This document shows positions 1-5,213 of a stretch of 5,213 nucleotides of DNA, in pieces (the stretch's first letter is position 1; each line of letters begins with the position of its first letter). Source of the stretch: an uncultured Clostridium sp. (GTDB taxonomy: Bacteria; Bacillota; Clostridia; Lachnospirales; Lachnospiraceae). A program made the position numbers and the translations under genes. The notes below the pieces were generated by a model. That model searched no databases and was not told the origin of the DNA. It saw nothing but the letters and a program-made list of their open reading frames with translations. The stretch spans positions 1 to 5,213 of the forward strand of contig USBM01000166.1 of assembly GCA_900552885.1 (NCBI GenBank), in the 5' to 3' direction.

Positions 1-1
1 C

Positions 2-910
2 GGTGTTTATAATGCAGGTGCAGCACTTTTTAGAAGTATTGGAAACAGCAAGATAAGTATGAACACAAGCCTTATCATGAACATAATCAATATTTGTGGG
101 AATGCTTTATTTATATTTGTATTTGATATGGGGGTTGCCGGTGTAGCTTTAGCCACTCTTATTTCGCGAATCATATCAGCCATAATTATTATTGGACTTA
201 TGTTCAGAACAGAATCAGCAATAAGAATAAAGACCTGCAAAGATTTTCTTCCATCACCTTCTATCATTAAGAAGATTCTGTCTATTGGTCTTCCGAGCGG
301 ATTGGAAAACGGCATGTTCCGGATAGGTAAGCTTTCTGTTTCAAGCCTTGTTTCAACATTTGGTACTGCTGCCATCGCTGCCAACTCTGTTGCCAATTCT
401 GTTACAATGTTTGCCAATATTCCGGGTAACGCAATTGGCATGGCAATGATTACTGTTATTGGCCAGTGTATAGGTGCAAAGAAGCCTGATGAAGCCAAAA
501 GATATGGAAAAAAACTTATGTTTATTGCATATGCAGGTATTCTTGCAACCAACATTGTAATGACAATAGTTGCCGTTCCTGTGGTAGGACTTTTCCATCT
601 GTCACCGGAAGCAACCAAAACCGGTTTAAGCCTTATCCATTGCTTCTCAATTGTAGCAATATTCATATGGCCACTTAGCTTTACTATGCCTAATGCTCTC
701 CGTGCTGCCGGTGATGCCAAATACACAATGATGGTAAGCATCTTCTCTATGTGGGCATTCCGTGTGGGAAGCAGTTACCTTCTTGGTGGTACATTAGGAC
801 TTGGCGTGCTCGGTGTATGGTTTGGTATGTTCATCGACTGGGGATTCCGTTCACTTGCATTCCTTATAAGATTCATACGTGGAAAATGGACACAGAAGGC
901 GGTTATATGA
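2..910 (+). CDS. MATE-family efflux transporter, C-terminal two thirds (5' end outside window)
   Basis: This is an integral membrane antiporter of the MATE family, which exports drugs or metabolites in exchange for Na+ or H+; the substrate cannot be read from sequence. The frame is open from base 2, giving about 302 residues. The first Met codon (59) is internal, because the 19 codons before it read VYNAGAALFRSIGNSKIS, a typical MATE stretch. MATE proteins are usually about 450 residues, so roughly 150 N-terminal residues are missing. The visible part has several hydrophobic helices (for example IINICGNALFIFVFDMGVAG and a run of Ile after LISR). The second MatE repeat starts near GLPSGLENGMFRIGK, followed by the conserved loop GQCIGAKKPDEAKR. 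The frame ends in a short basic tail (RGKWTQKAVI, TGA). It is convergent with map downstream. Family call is firm; substrate is unknown. Confidence 0.93.
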   Translation, partial: GVYNAGAALFRSIGNSKISMNTSLIMNIINICGNALFIFVFDMGVAGVALATLISRIISAIIIIGLMFRTESAIRIKTCKDFLPSPSIIKKILSIGLPSGLENGMFRIGKLSVSSLVSTFGTAAIAANSVANSVTMFANIPGNAIGMAMITVIGQCIGAKKPDEAKRYGKKLMFIAYAGILATNIVMTIVAVPVVGLFHLSPEATKTGLSLIHCFSIVAIFIWPLSFTMPNALRAAGDAKYTMMVSIFSMWAFRVGSSYLLGGTLGLGVLGVWFGMFIDWGFRSLAFLIRFIRGKWTQKAVI

Positions 911-916
911 TGATAA

Positions 917-1038
917 TTATATGACAGTCTGATGTCTGTGAACTGTCTCTTAACACCGGATATCTACTGTCAGATGGACGACAAGTCGTCTAATTCTGGA
1001 TATACAATGTCATTTGTGTGATGAATAATGCGACTACC
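917..1038. repeat. Three degenerate ~41-bp tandem units in the spacer
   Basis: Three stretches beginning near 917, 958 and 998 resemble one another at a 40-42 bp period. The cores are ACAGTCTGATG (924-934), ACTGTCAGATG (966-976) and AATGTCATTTG (1006-1016); two are preceded by an identical GGATAT (958-963, 998-1003). By hand alignment, units 2 and 3 match at 14 of 19 positions over the core. Unit 2 also contains the palindrome GACGACAAGTCGTC (977-990), and unit 1 a loose 6-bp stem (923-928 with 942-947). A separate 12-bp perfect palindrome, TACCTATAGGTA, lies at 1035-1046. There is no open frame of note here. The similarity is weak enough that chance or old decay is possible. Confidence 0.3.
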
Positions 1039-1056
1039 TATAGGTATCACATCAAT

Positions 1057-1178
1057 AAAAAAGTTCCTGCCAATCAGGCGCTTTGAGCCCGCCGGTTCTT
1101 AATGAGCGTGTAACGCGAATTTAGTACCGCTGCGAGGCGAGAGCAGCGAAAGCGTGCCTGATTGGCAGGAACTTATTT
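1057..1178. terminator. Probable bidirectional terminator between convergent genes
   Basis: The outer 24-bp stem of the inverted-repeat element lies between the MATE gene (+) and map (-). Its upstream flank is ATAAAA and its downstream flank ATTTTATTT. A - strand transcript therefore meets the hairpin about 10 nt after the map stop codon and leaves it on a six-T run (GGAACTTTTTTATT). A + strand transcript leaves on the weaker TTATTTTATTT. The loop is far longer than in a textbook intrinsic terminator, so terminator function is inferred from position and T-tracts. Confidence 0.55.
1061..1174. repeat. 114-bp GC-rich inverted-repeat element (MITE/REP-like)
   Basis: The ends are a perfect 19-bp inverted repeat: AAGTTCCTGCCAATCAGGC at 1061-1079 and its exact complement at 1156-1174. 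The stem continues with GCTTT (1080-1084) pairing AAAGC (1149-1153) across a 2-nt bulge. The interior folds further: CGCTGC (1128-1133) pairs GCAGCG (1143-1148), and CGGTTCTTAA (1093-1102) partly pairs TTTAGTACCG (1120-1129) around a small GCGT/ACGC stem (1106-1109, 1113-1116). The whole resembles a branched, multi-arm structure. By hand count it is about 56% G+C against visibly AT-rich flanks. No coding frame fits inside it. Its form suggests a dispersed, non-autonomous repeat; no clear target-site duplication is visible. Copy number elsewhere cannot be judged from this window. Confidence 0.75.
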
Positions 1179-1184
1179 TATTTC

Positions 1185-2060
1185 TTACCAACTTATTACT
1201 TCGTGTCCGTCCTCTGTTACAAGAACCTGAATTTCCCACTGTGCTGAAGGAAGTCCATCAGCTGTAGATACTTCCCAGCCGTTCTTTTCATCTGTAACAA
1301 CATTTACCTTACCCATATTAACCATAGGCTCTATTGTAAACATCATTCCCGGAGCCATAACCATATCTGTTCCTTTTCTGGTGTTGTACCCAACCCATGG
1401 GTCTTCATGAAATTCAAGTCCGACTCCATGGCCGCCGATTTCTCTTACAACAGTATATCCATTAGCATATGCATGGTCATGTACTGCCTGTCCCATATCG
1501 CCTAAGAAGCCCCAAGGCTTAACCTGCTCAAGTCCTAATTCAACACATTCCTTAGTAACATCAACAAGCTTCTTTACCTCAGGCTTAACATCACCTATAC
1601 AGAACATTCTTGATGAATCTGAAAAATATCCGTGGAGAATTGTAGAACAGTCAACATTTACAATATCACCTGACTTAAGGATAACATCCTTAGATGGAAA
1701 TCCGTGGCATACCTGCTCATTAACAGATGTACACACACTGTAAGGATATCCTTCATAATTAAGTGGTGCTGGAATTCCTCCCATATCAGTGGTTACATCA
1801 TATACAATCTTATCAATCTCCGCAGTGTTCATGCCCTCATGTATTTCTGCTGCAACCGCATCAAGGCACGCTACATTTATCCTGGCACTCTCTTTAATTT
1901 TCTCAATCTGTTCAGGTGTCTTGATTAACTTGTGTGATGGCACAATATGTCCAATATCCTCAAGATATCTTAACTTATCGTCAAATGCTTCATGACACGC
2001 TTTGTATTTCTTACCACTGCCACACCAGCAATGGTCGTTTCTTCCTAATTTCTTAATCAT
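1185..2060 (-). CDS. map: Methionine aminopeptidase type I with N-terminal SEC-C zinc motif
   Basis: Cytoplasmic metalloenzyme that removes the initiator Met from nascent proteins after deformylation. At 291 aa it is longer than the ~250-aa minimal bacterial form because of an N-terminal SEC-C motif, CWCGSGKKYKACH (C11, C13, C22, H23), a small zinc site seen in many Gram-positive MetAPs and thought to aid ribosome or partner binding. The pita-bread catalytic domain follows from about residue 45. The di-metal ligands expected for the family are all present: D137 (VNVDC), D148 (GYFSDSSR), H211 (GGHGVGLEFHEDP), E244 (FTIEPM) and E276 (AQWEIQV), plus substrate-side H119 (VCHGFPS) and H218. The start is supported by AGGAAGG at 2068-2074, seven bases ahead of the ATG. 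It lies 53 bp after the truncated enolase-like gene and converges on the MATE gene. It looks intact and functional. Confidence 0.97.
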   Translation of the reverse strand: MIKKLGRNDHCWCGSGKKYKACHEAFDDKLRYLEDIGHIVPSHKLIKTPEQIEKIKESARINVACLDAVAAEIHEGMNTAEIDKIVYDVTTDMGGIPAPLNYEGYPYSVCTSVNEQVCHGFPSKDVILKSGDIVNVDCSTILHGYFSDSSRMFCIGDVKPEVKKLVDVTKECVELGLEQVKPWGFLGDMGQAVHDHAYANGYTVVREIGGHGVGLEFHEDPWVGYNTRKGTDMVMAPGMMFTIEPMVNMGKVNVVTDEKNGWEVSTADGLPSAQWEIQVLVTEDGHEVISW

Positions 2061-2083
2061 TGTTCTGCCTTCCTGTTACATAT

Positions 2084-2089
2084 ATTATA
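2084..2089 (-). promoter_or_regulatory. Possible -10 box (TATAAT) for map
   Basis: On the - strand a perfect TATAAT lies 24 bases upstream of the map start codon, preceded by TGAT, close to an extended -10. No convincing -35 is seen 16-18 bases further up. In AT-rich DNA such a hexamer arises often, so this is only a candidate. If real, the 5' UTR would be very short. Confidence 0.3.
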
Positions 2090-2113
2090 ATCATACACAA
2101 CTATAAGGCTTTC

Positions 2114-2707
2114 TTAATATTTTTTCAATATCTGTTTCAAATGCTGGTACACCTCACAGGACATTTCCATTCCATGTGAAAAATTATACGCTCCTACCGG
2201 TGCGATCATCAATTCCTGAATGTCTAATGTATTATCCGCATAATCTCCACCATCAATCAAACTTATCATGGGAACCGGCATTTTCTTTGTATAGATTCCT
2301 CCTAAATACTGATATAACGGCAGACCTAATGCATTTGCAGCCGCCCGTGCACAGGCAACGGATACCCCAAGTATTGCATTTGCACCATATTTTCTTTTAT
2401 TCTCTGTTCCATCCGCCTCTATCAACAATTGGTCGATTCTTACCTGTTCAAATACATTCATTCCAATAATCTTATCTGCAATTCTTGTATTTACATTCGT
2501 GACCGCCTGTTCTACGCCCTTGCCTAAATGCCTTTTATCCCCATCACGCAATTCACATGCCCCATACCCTCCACGATTCATACTGCTTGCTACTGTTGCA
2601 TTTCCCGTGATCCCATCCTTTAATGTAATTGTAACATCCAACGTAGGAATTGCTCCGGCATCTAATATTTCCACAGCATGTACATCCAAAATTTCATACT
2701 CTCTCAT
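2114..2707 (-). CDS. Enolase-like protein, N-terminal half only, catalytic residues altered
   Basis: This 197-aa product aligns with the first ~200 residues of enolase (2PG to PEP, normally ~430 aa). Conserved family blocks are ELRDGDKRHLGKGV (52-65), DGTENKRKYGANAILGVS (99-116), MPVPMISLIDGGDYADN (143-159) and DIQELMI (162-168). It then stops (QILKKY, TAA), so the C-terminal barrel with the Mg-binding acidic residues and catalytic lysines is absent. The 53 bp before map hold no remnant of it. The N-terminal catalytic segments are also changed: DSRGNPT is DAGAIPT (16-22), the mobile SGASTG loop is replaced around SSMNRGGYG (41-49), and the HADN histidine is Tyr156. E165 of QELMI is kept. The start has a good ribosome site (GGAGAAAGGG, about 2716-2725). 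The frame is uninterrupted, so it may be a repurposed paralog rather than a decaying copy; a full-length eno must exist elsewhere. Confidence 0.85.
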   Translation of the reverse strand: MREYEILDVHAVEILDAGAIPTLDVTITLKDGITGNATVASSMNRGGYGACELRDGDKRHLGKGVEQAVTNVNTRIADKIIGMNVFEQVRIDQLLIEADGTENKRKYGANAILGVSVACARAAANALGLPLYQYLGGIYTKKMPVPMISLIDGGDYADNTLDIQELMIAPVGAYNFSHGMEMSCEVYQHLKQILKKY

Positions 2708-2735
2708 GAATGTGTCCCTTTCTCCGCTTCATACT

Positions 2736-2753
2736 TACTTTCACAAGAAAGTA
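2736..2753 (-). promoter_or_regulatory. Tight hairpin just upstream of the enolase-like gene RBS
   Basis: TACTTTC (2736-2742) and GAAAGTA (2747-2753) form a perfect 7-bp stem with a 4-nt loop. It lies about 10 bases ahead of the GGAG/AAAGG ribosome site on the - strand. It could stabilise the mRNA 5' end or be an operator; there is no T-tract, so it is not a terminator for the - strand. Function is inferred from position only. Confidence 0.4.
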
Positions 2754-2820
2754 TTACCATTATTTTAAGAAATATACTTGCAAACCATCGTGCTACCGGA
2801 CACTTTTGATGCATAGTAGG

Positions 2821-2860
2821 CAAAATGCCATACACACGCAAAACTGCATGCATATGGCAT
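2821..2860 (-). terminator. Possible intrinsic terminator after gpmI
   Basis: On the - strand, about 50 bases past the gpmI stop, ATGCCATA (complement of 2853-2860) pairs TATGGCAT (complement of 2825-2832), an 8-bp perfect stem with a 20-nt loop. It is followed immediately by TTTT. The loop contains TGCATGCA and a short GCA/TGC stem. The short T-run and modest GC make it a moderate-strength candidate that would separate gpmI from the enolase-like gene. Confidence 0.5.
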
Positions 2861-2908
2861 AATTCTATTCATATATAAATGTAGACTATTATACTTCTAA
2901 TATATACA

Positions 2909-4447
2909 TTATTTAACGATCAGACTCTTACCTGTCATTTCTGCAGGCTGCTCTAATCCCATAATCTCTAATAAAGTCGGAGCGATATCTGCAAGACATC
3001 CATCCTCTCTTAACTTCACATCCCCATAATTCACAAGGATAAATGGAACCGGATTGGTTGTATGTGCTGTATGTGGATTACCGGTTGTGTAATCGATCAT
3101 CTGCTCCGCATTACCATGGTCTGCACAGATAAATAACACACCATCTGCTTTCTTCACTGCATCTACCGCTGCCCCTACACACTGATCTACGCATTCTACA
3201 GCCTTAACCGCTGCCGGAATCACACCGGTATGACCAACCATATCCGGATTAGCAAAATTGATAATGATTACGTCGTACTTATCGGATGTAATAGCTGCAT
3301 TTAACTTCTCACTTACTTCCGGTGCACTCATCTCTGGCTGAAGATCATAAGTTGCTACTGCCGGAGACTTAACCAGAATACGATCCTCGTCTTTGTTTGG
3401 CTCTTCCACACCGCCATTAAAGAAGAAAGTTACATGTGCATACTTCTCTGTCTCTGCTAATCTTAATTGTGCCTTGCCGTTCTTTGCAAGATACTCGCCA
3501 AGTGTATTCTCAATTGTCTGCTTCTTAAATGCAACCAGCTTGTTACCAATTGACTCATCATAATCCTTAAAACATACATAAGTAACAGGAATTCTTCCCT
3601 CTTTTCTCTCAAAACCGGCAAAATCATCTTCACAGAATGCTCTTGTAATCTCTCTTGCACGATCAGGACGGAAATTGAAGAAGATAACAGAATCATTTGC
3701 CTTAACCGTTGCTACCGGCTTGTCATTCTCAGTCAATACGGTTGGAAGTACGAACTCGTCGGTTACATCCTTTGCATAAGAATCTGCAATTGCCTGTACC
3801 GGATCTGTTGCCCTCTCGCCCTCGCCATATACCATAGCTGCATAAGCCTTCTCTACACGATCCCAACGATTATCACGATCCATTGCATAATAACGACCAG
3901 AGATAGATGCTACTCTACCCACTCCAATCTCATTCATCTTCTCAACAAGCTGTGCTACATAATCTTTACCGGATGCCGGTGGAGTATCACGACCATCCAA
4001 AAATGGATGAACATATACATTGGAAAGTCCCTGTTTCTTACATAACTCTAAAATTGCATATAAATGTGTGTTGTGACTGTGTACACCACCGTCAGAAAGC
4101 AATCCCCATAAATGCAGATCAGAATTATTCTTCTTACAGTTCTCAATTGCCTCTAGCATTGCCTCATTCTCAAAGAAATCGCCATCTTCGATTGCTTTGG
4201 TAATAGATGTCAGATCCTGATAAATAATACGTCCGGCACCAATGTTCATATGTCCTACCTCAGAGTTACCCATCTGACCATCCGGAAGTCCTACTGCTAA
4301 ACCAGAAGCCTTACCTGCAACAAATGGACACTCCTTCATCAACTTATCCATTACCGGCGTATTTGCCATTGCAATGGCATTACCCTCTGTCTTATCGCTT
4401 AATCCATAACCATCAAGTACCATTAATACAACTGGTTTCTTACTCAT
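2909..4447 (-). CDS. gpmI: 2,3-bisphosphoglycerate-independent phosphoglycerate mutase
   Basis: Cytoplasmic Mn-dependent glycolytic enzyme interconverting 3- and 2-phosphoglycerate through a phosphoserine intermediate, in both glycolysis and gluconeogenesis. The 512-aa length is normal for the family. The alkaline-phosphatase-like phosphatase domain and the inserted transferase domain are both complete. Visible active-site elements are D12 (VLDGYG), phospho-acceptor S62 (MGNSEVGHMNIG), H123 (SDGGVHSH), R153/D154 (FLDGRDTPP), R185 and R191 (SGRYYAMDRDNRWDR), R260/R263 (FNFRPDRAREI), K335 (EKYAHVTFFFNGG), D402/H406 (ANPDMVGHTG), D443/H444 (ADHGNAEQM), and H459 and H462 (NPHTAHTTNPVPF). The ATG is preceded by AAAGGAGA (4454-4461) at good spacing. 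It lies between the kinase-like gene and an enolase relative. There is no sign of damage, so this should be a working enzyme. Confidence 0.98.
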   Translation of the reverse strand: MSKKPVVLMVLDGYGLSDKTEGNAIAMANTPVMDKLMKECPFVAGKASGLAVGLPDGQMGNSEVGHMNIGAGRIIYQDLTSITKAIEDGDFFENEAMLEAIENCKKNNSDLHLWGLLSDGGVHSHNTHLYAILELCKKQGLSNVYVHPFLDGRDTPPASGKDYVAQLVEKMNEIGVGRVASISGRYYAMDRDNRWDRVEKAYAAMVYGEGERATDPVQAIADSYAKDVTDEFVLPTVLTENDKPVATVKANDSVIFFNFRPDRAREITRAFCEDDFAGFERKEGRIPVTYVCFKDYDESIGNKLVAFKKQTIENTLGEYLAKNGKAQLRLAETEKYAHVTFFFNGGVEEPNKDEDRILVKSPAVATYDLQPEMSAPEVSEKLNAAITSDKYDVIIINFANPDMVGHTGVIPAAVKAVECVDQCVGAAVDAVKKADGVLFICADHGNAEQMIDYTTGNPHTAHTTNPVPFILVNYGDVKLREDGCLADIAPTLLEIMGLEQPAEMTGKSLIVK

Positions 4448-4490
4448 AACATGTCTCCTTTAGTTATTATTTCATTCTTTATTTCTGTTA

Positions 4491-4554
4491 GGAATCCGGC
4501 GATTCCCATTCTACCTGTTCTGTAGTATTTCCCTGAAAATACCGCCGAATACAG
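4491..4554 (-). promoter_or_regulatory. Structured leader between the kinase-like gene and gpmI
   Basis: The 149-bp spacer carries two small inverted repeats. Near gpmI, GGAATC (4491-4496) and GATTCC (4501-4506) form a 6-bp stem with a 4-nt loop. Further up, GTATTT (4525-4530) pairs AAATAC (4537-4542), and this stem is extended by CTGTA (4520-4524) with TACAG (4550-4554) across a 7-nt one-sided bulge. Neither is followed by a T-run on the - strand, so they are not typical terminators. They may shape the gpmI 5' UTR; no known riboswitch class was recognised. Confidence 0.3.
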
Positions 4555-4580
4555 TTTACCATATTAATCAGAATTTGCAA
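4553..4580 (-). promoter_or_regulatory. Weak sigma-A-like promoter candidate for gpmI
   Basis: On the - strand TTGCAA (4575-4580) and TAAACT (4553-4558) are separated by 16 bases; each matches its consensus hexamer at 4 of 6 positions. This would start transcription about 100 bases before gpmI. It overlaps the foot of the leader stem-loop, so promoter and hairpin cannot both be taken at face value. Read-through from the upstream genes is the alternative. Confidence 0.22.
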
Positions 4581-4596
4581 GTCATTCTCTTGGAAT

Positions 4597-5097
4597 TCAC
4601 TGCAATAATTCCTCCTTCAACAGTTGAACAACTTCACGAATGGATAACCGATCCGTATGTACCGTCACATCCGCATACTTCTCATACAGCGGGCATCGCT
4701 CTTCATAAAGATCACGGAATGTCTGTCCTACCCGGATCGACACCCCTCTTGCAGTCAGATCTCCAATCCGCTCACACAATTCCTCATATGGCAATTCCAG
4801 ATATACCACTGTTCCAATCGATGCTAAATGCTCCATTGCTTCTTTTCCGTAAATCACACTTCCTCCTGTAGAAATTACAGATTTATGACAATCCAGTGTG
4901 GCATTAATCTCATTTTCAATCTGATTGAAACTATTTAATCCTTTTGAATCTATGATCTCGCTAAGCAAAAGTCCTGTCTTTTCCTGAATCACCAGATCCG
5001 AATCTACAAATCGATACCCTAATGCTTTGGCAAGTACAACCCCGATTGTGCTCTTTCCACAACTAGGCATTCCAATTAAAATAACATTATCCTTCAT
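4597..5097 (-). CDS. Shikimate-kinase-family P-loop kinase, divergent
   Basis: A 166-aa cytoplasmic P-loop kinase of the AroK/AroL family, whose classical members phosphorylate shikimate in aromatic amino acid synthesis. Seen: Walker A GMPSCGKST (9-17); VDSDLVIQEKTG (31-42) with the acidic D32/D34 pair; STGGSVIY (76-83); and RCPLYEKYADV (134-144), the C-terminal signature with R134. Departures from classical shikimate kinase are Asn58 where the shikimate-binding Arg of the FRxxE motif belongs (SFNQIENE), TGGS for TGGG, and a lid reading TARGVSIRVGQTF instead of one with RPLL. Nucleotide binding should be intact, but the acceptor may not be shikimate, so I withhold aroK. The ribosome site AGGTGG (5108-5113) overlaps the stop codon of the gene before it, 14 bp away, implying coupled translation. 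gpmI follows after a 149-bp spacer. Confidence 0.85.
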   Translation of the reverse strand: MKDNVILIGMPSCGKSTIGVVLAKALGYRFVDSDLVIQEKTGLLLSEIIDSKGLNSFNQIENEINATLDCHKSVISTGGSVIYGKEAMEHLASIGTVVYLELPYEELCERIGDLTARGVSIRVGQTFRDLYEERCPLYEKYADVTVHTDRLSIREVVQLLKEELLQ

Positions 5098-5111
5098 ATC
5101 TGTCCATCCAC

Positions 5112-5213
5112 CTATAAGTCATAGATTTTGTTCTTCCCATACAACCTTATATGATCCATGCATTTTTCATTCAGTTCCATAGACACTGCCTGTTTTGCAC
5201 CATTAACTTCTAC
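5112..5213 (-). CDS. C-terminal end of an unidentified protein (rest outside window)
   Basis: The - strand frame is open from the window edge to a TAG at 5112-5114, giving 33 residues that end in MDHIRLYGKNKIYDL. The stretch is hydrophilic and has no transmembrane character or motif I recognise. It is supported as a real gene end by its 14-bp spacing to the kinase-like gene and by the kinase ribosome site lying across its stop codon, an operon-like arrangement. No function can be assigned from so short a piece. Confidence 0.6.
   Translation of the reverse strand, partial: VEVNGAKQAVSMELNEKCMDHIRLYGKNKIYDL

Noticed and set aside
7..741. A long open frame (244 codons) on the - strand opposite the MATE gene, and a shorter one at 353-598
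   Set aside because: These are antisense shadows. The + strand frame has clear MATE motifs, while the antisense products show no recognisable domain and no convincing ribosome site.
917..1174. CRISPR array or attachment site in the spacer
   Set aside because: The ~41-bp units are degenerate, with no identical repeats or distinct spacers. There is no integrase, tRNA or direct-repeat att core nearby.
1704..1995. Two + strand frames opposite map
   Set aside because: They lie wholly within the conserved MetAP coding region, and their products have no family features.
2061..2113. Frameshifted remainder of the enolase C-terminal domain after the stop codon
   Set aside because: Only 53 bp separate the stop from map, and they read nothing like the GDEGG-containing continuation of enolase in any frame. 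This is a true truncation or deletion, not a single frameshift.
2176..2768. Two + strand frames opposite the enolase-like gene
   Set aside because: The - strand frame carries unmistakable enolase blocks; the opposite-strand frames do not resemble any protein family.
3463..4203. Frames of 77-98 codons overlapping gpmI in other frames or strand
   Set aside because: gpmI is fully conserved across this region and accounts for it.
4571..4608. Ten-codon frame starting GTG just after the kinase stop
   Set aside because: It is too short, uses a rare start and has only a poorly spaced purine run that belongs to the kinase C-terminal codons.
4575..4871. A + strand frame of 98 codons opposite the kinase-like gene
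   Set aside because: It is a shadow of the kinase-like gene, with low-complexity His/Pro/Ser-rich content and no supporting context.

Overview
The window looks like the chromosome of a low-GC Gram-positive anaerobe, most likely a Clostridia/Lachnospiraceae member. The evidence is AT-rich DNA, purine-rich AGGAGG-like ribosome binding sites, a type I methionine aminopeptidase with an N-terminal SEC-C zinc motif, and a cofactor-independent phosphoglycerate mutase. The family-level assignment is an inference from protein flavour, not from a marker gene.

Layout from left to right: a 5'-truncated MATE-family multidrug/solute antiporter on the + strand ends at 910. A 274-bp spacer between convergent genes follows. 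It holds a faint three-copy ~41-bp degenerate repeat (917-1038) and then a conspicuous GC-rich 114-bp element (1061-1174) bounded by a perfect 19-bp inverted repeat. This element can act as a bidirectional terminator and looks like a mobile or dispersed repeat. Everything to the right is on the - strand. In transcription order (right to left) it comprises the C-terminal end of an unidentified gene (5112-5213), a shikimate-kinase-family protein (4597-5097), gpmI (2909-4447), a short enolase-like gene consisting only of the N-terminal half of enolase (2114-2707), and a SEC-C methionine aminopeptidase (1185-2060).

The unidentified gene and the kinase are 14 bp apart, and the kinase ribosome binding site overlaps the upstream stop codon, so they are probably coupled. 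gpmI has a ~150-bp leader with small hairpins and is followed by a stem-loop with a short T-tract, so it may be a single-gene unit. The enolase-like gene has its own good ribosome binding site, preceded by a tight hairpin. map follows it after 53 bp and may be co-transcribed or use its own -10-like TATAAT.

Functionally, gpmI (3PG to 2PG) sits beside an enolase relative (2PG to PEP), a classic lower-glycolysis neighbourhood. The enolase relative, however, has lost the catalytic barrel and both N-terminal catalytic segments, so it cannot be the cell's enolase. The shikimate-kinase relative likewise keeps its nucleotide-binding loop but lacks several shikimate-contacting residues. These two altered family members and the 114-bp inverted-repeat element are the most notable things here. 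I see no phage, CRISPR, tRNA/rRNA or complete IS element, and nothing that clearly amounts to a new multi-gene system.
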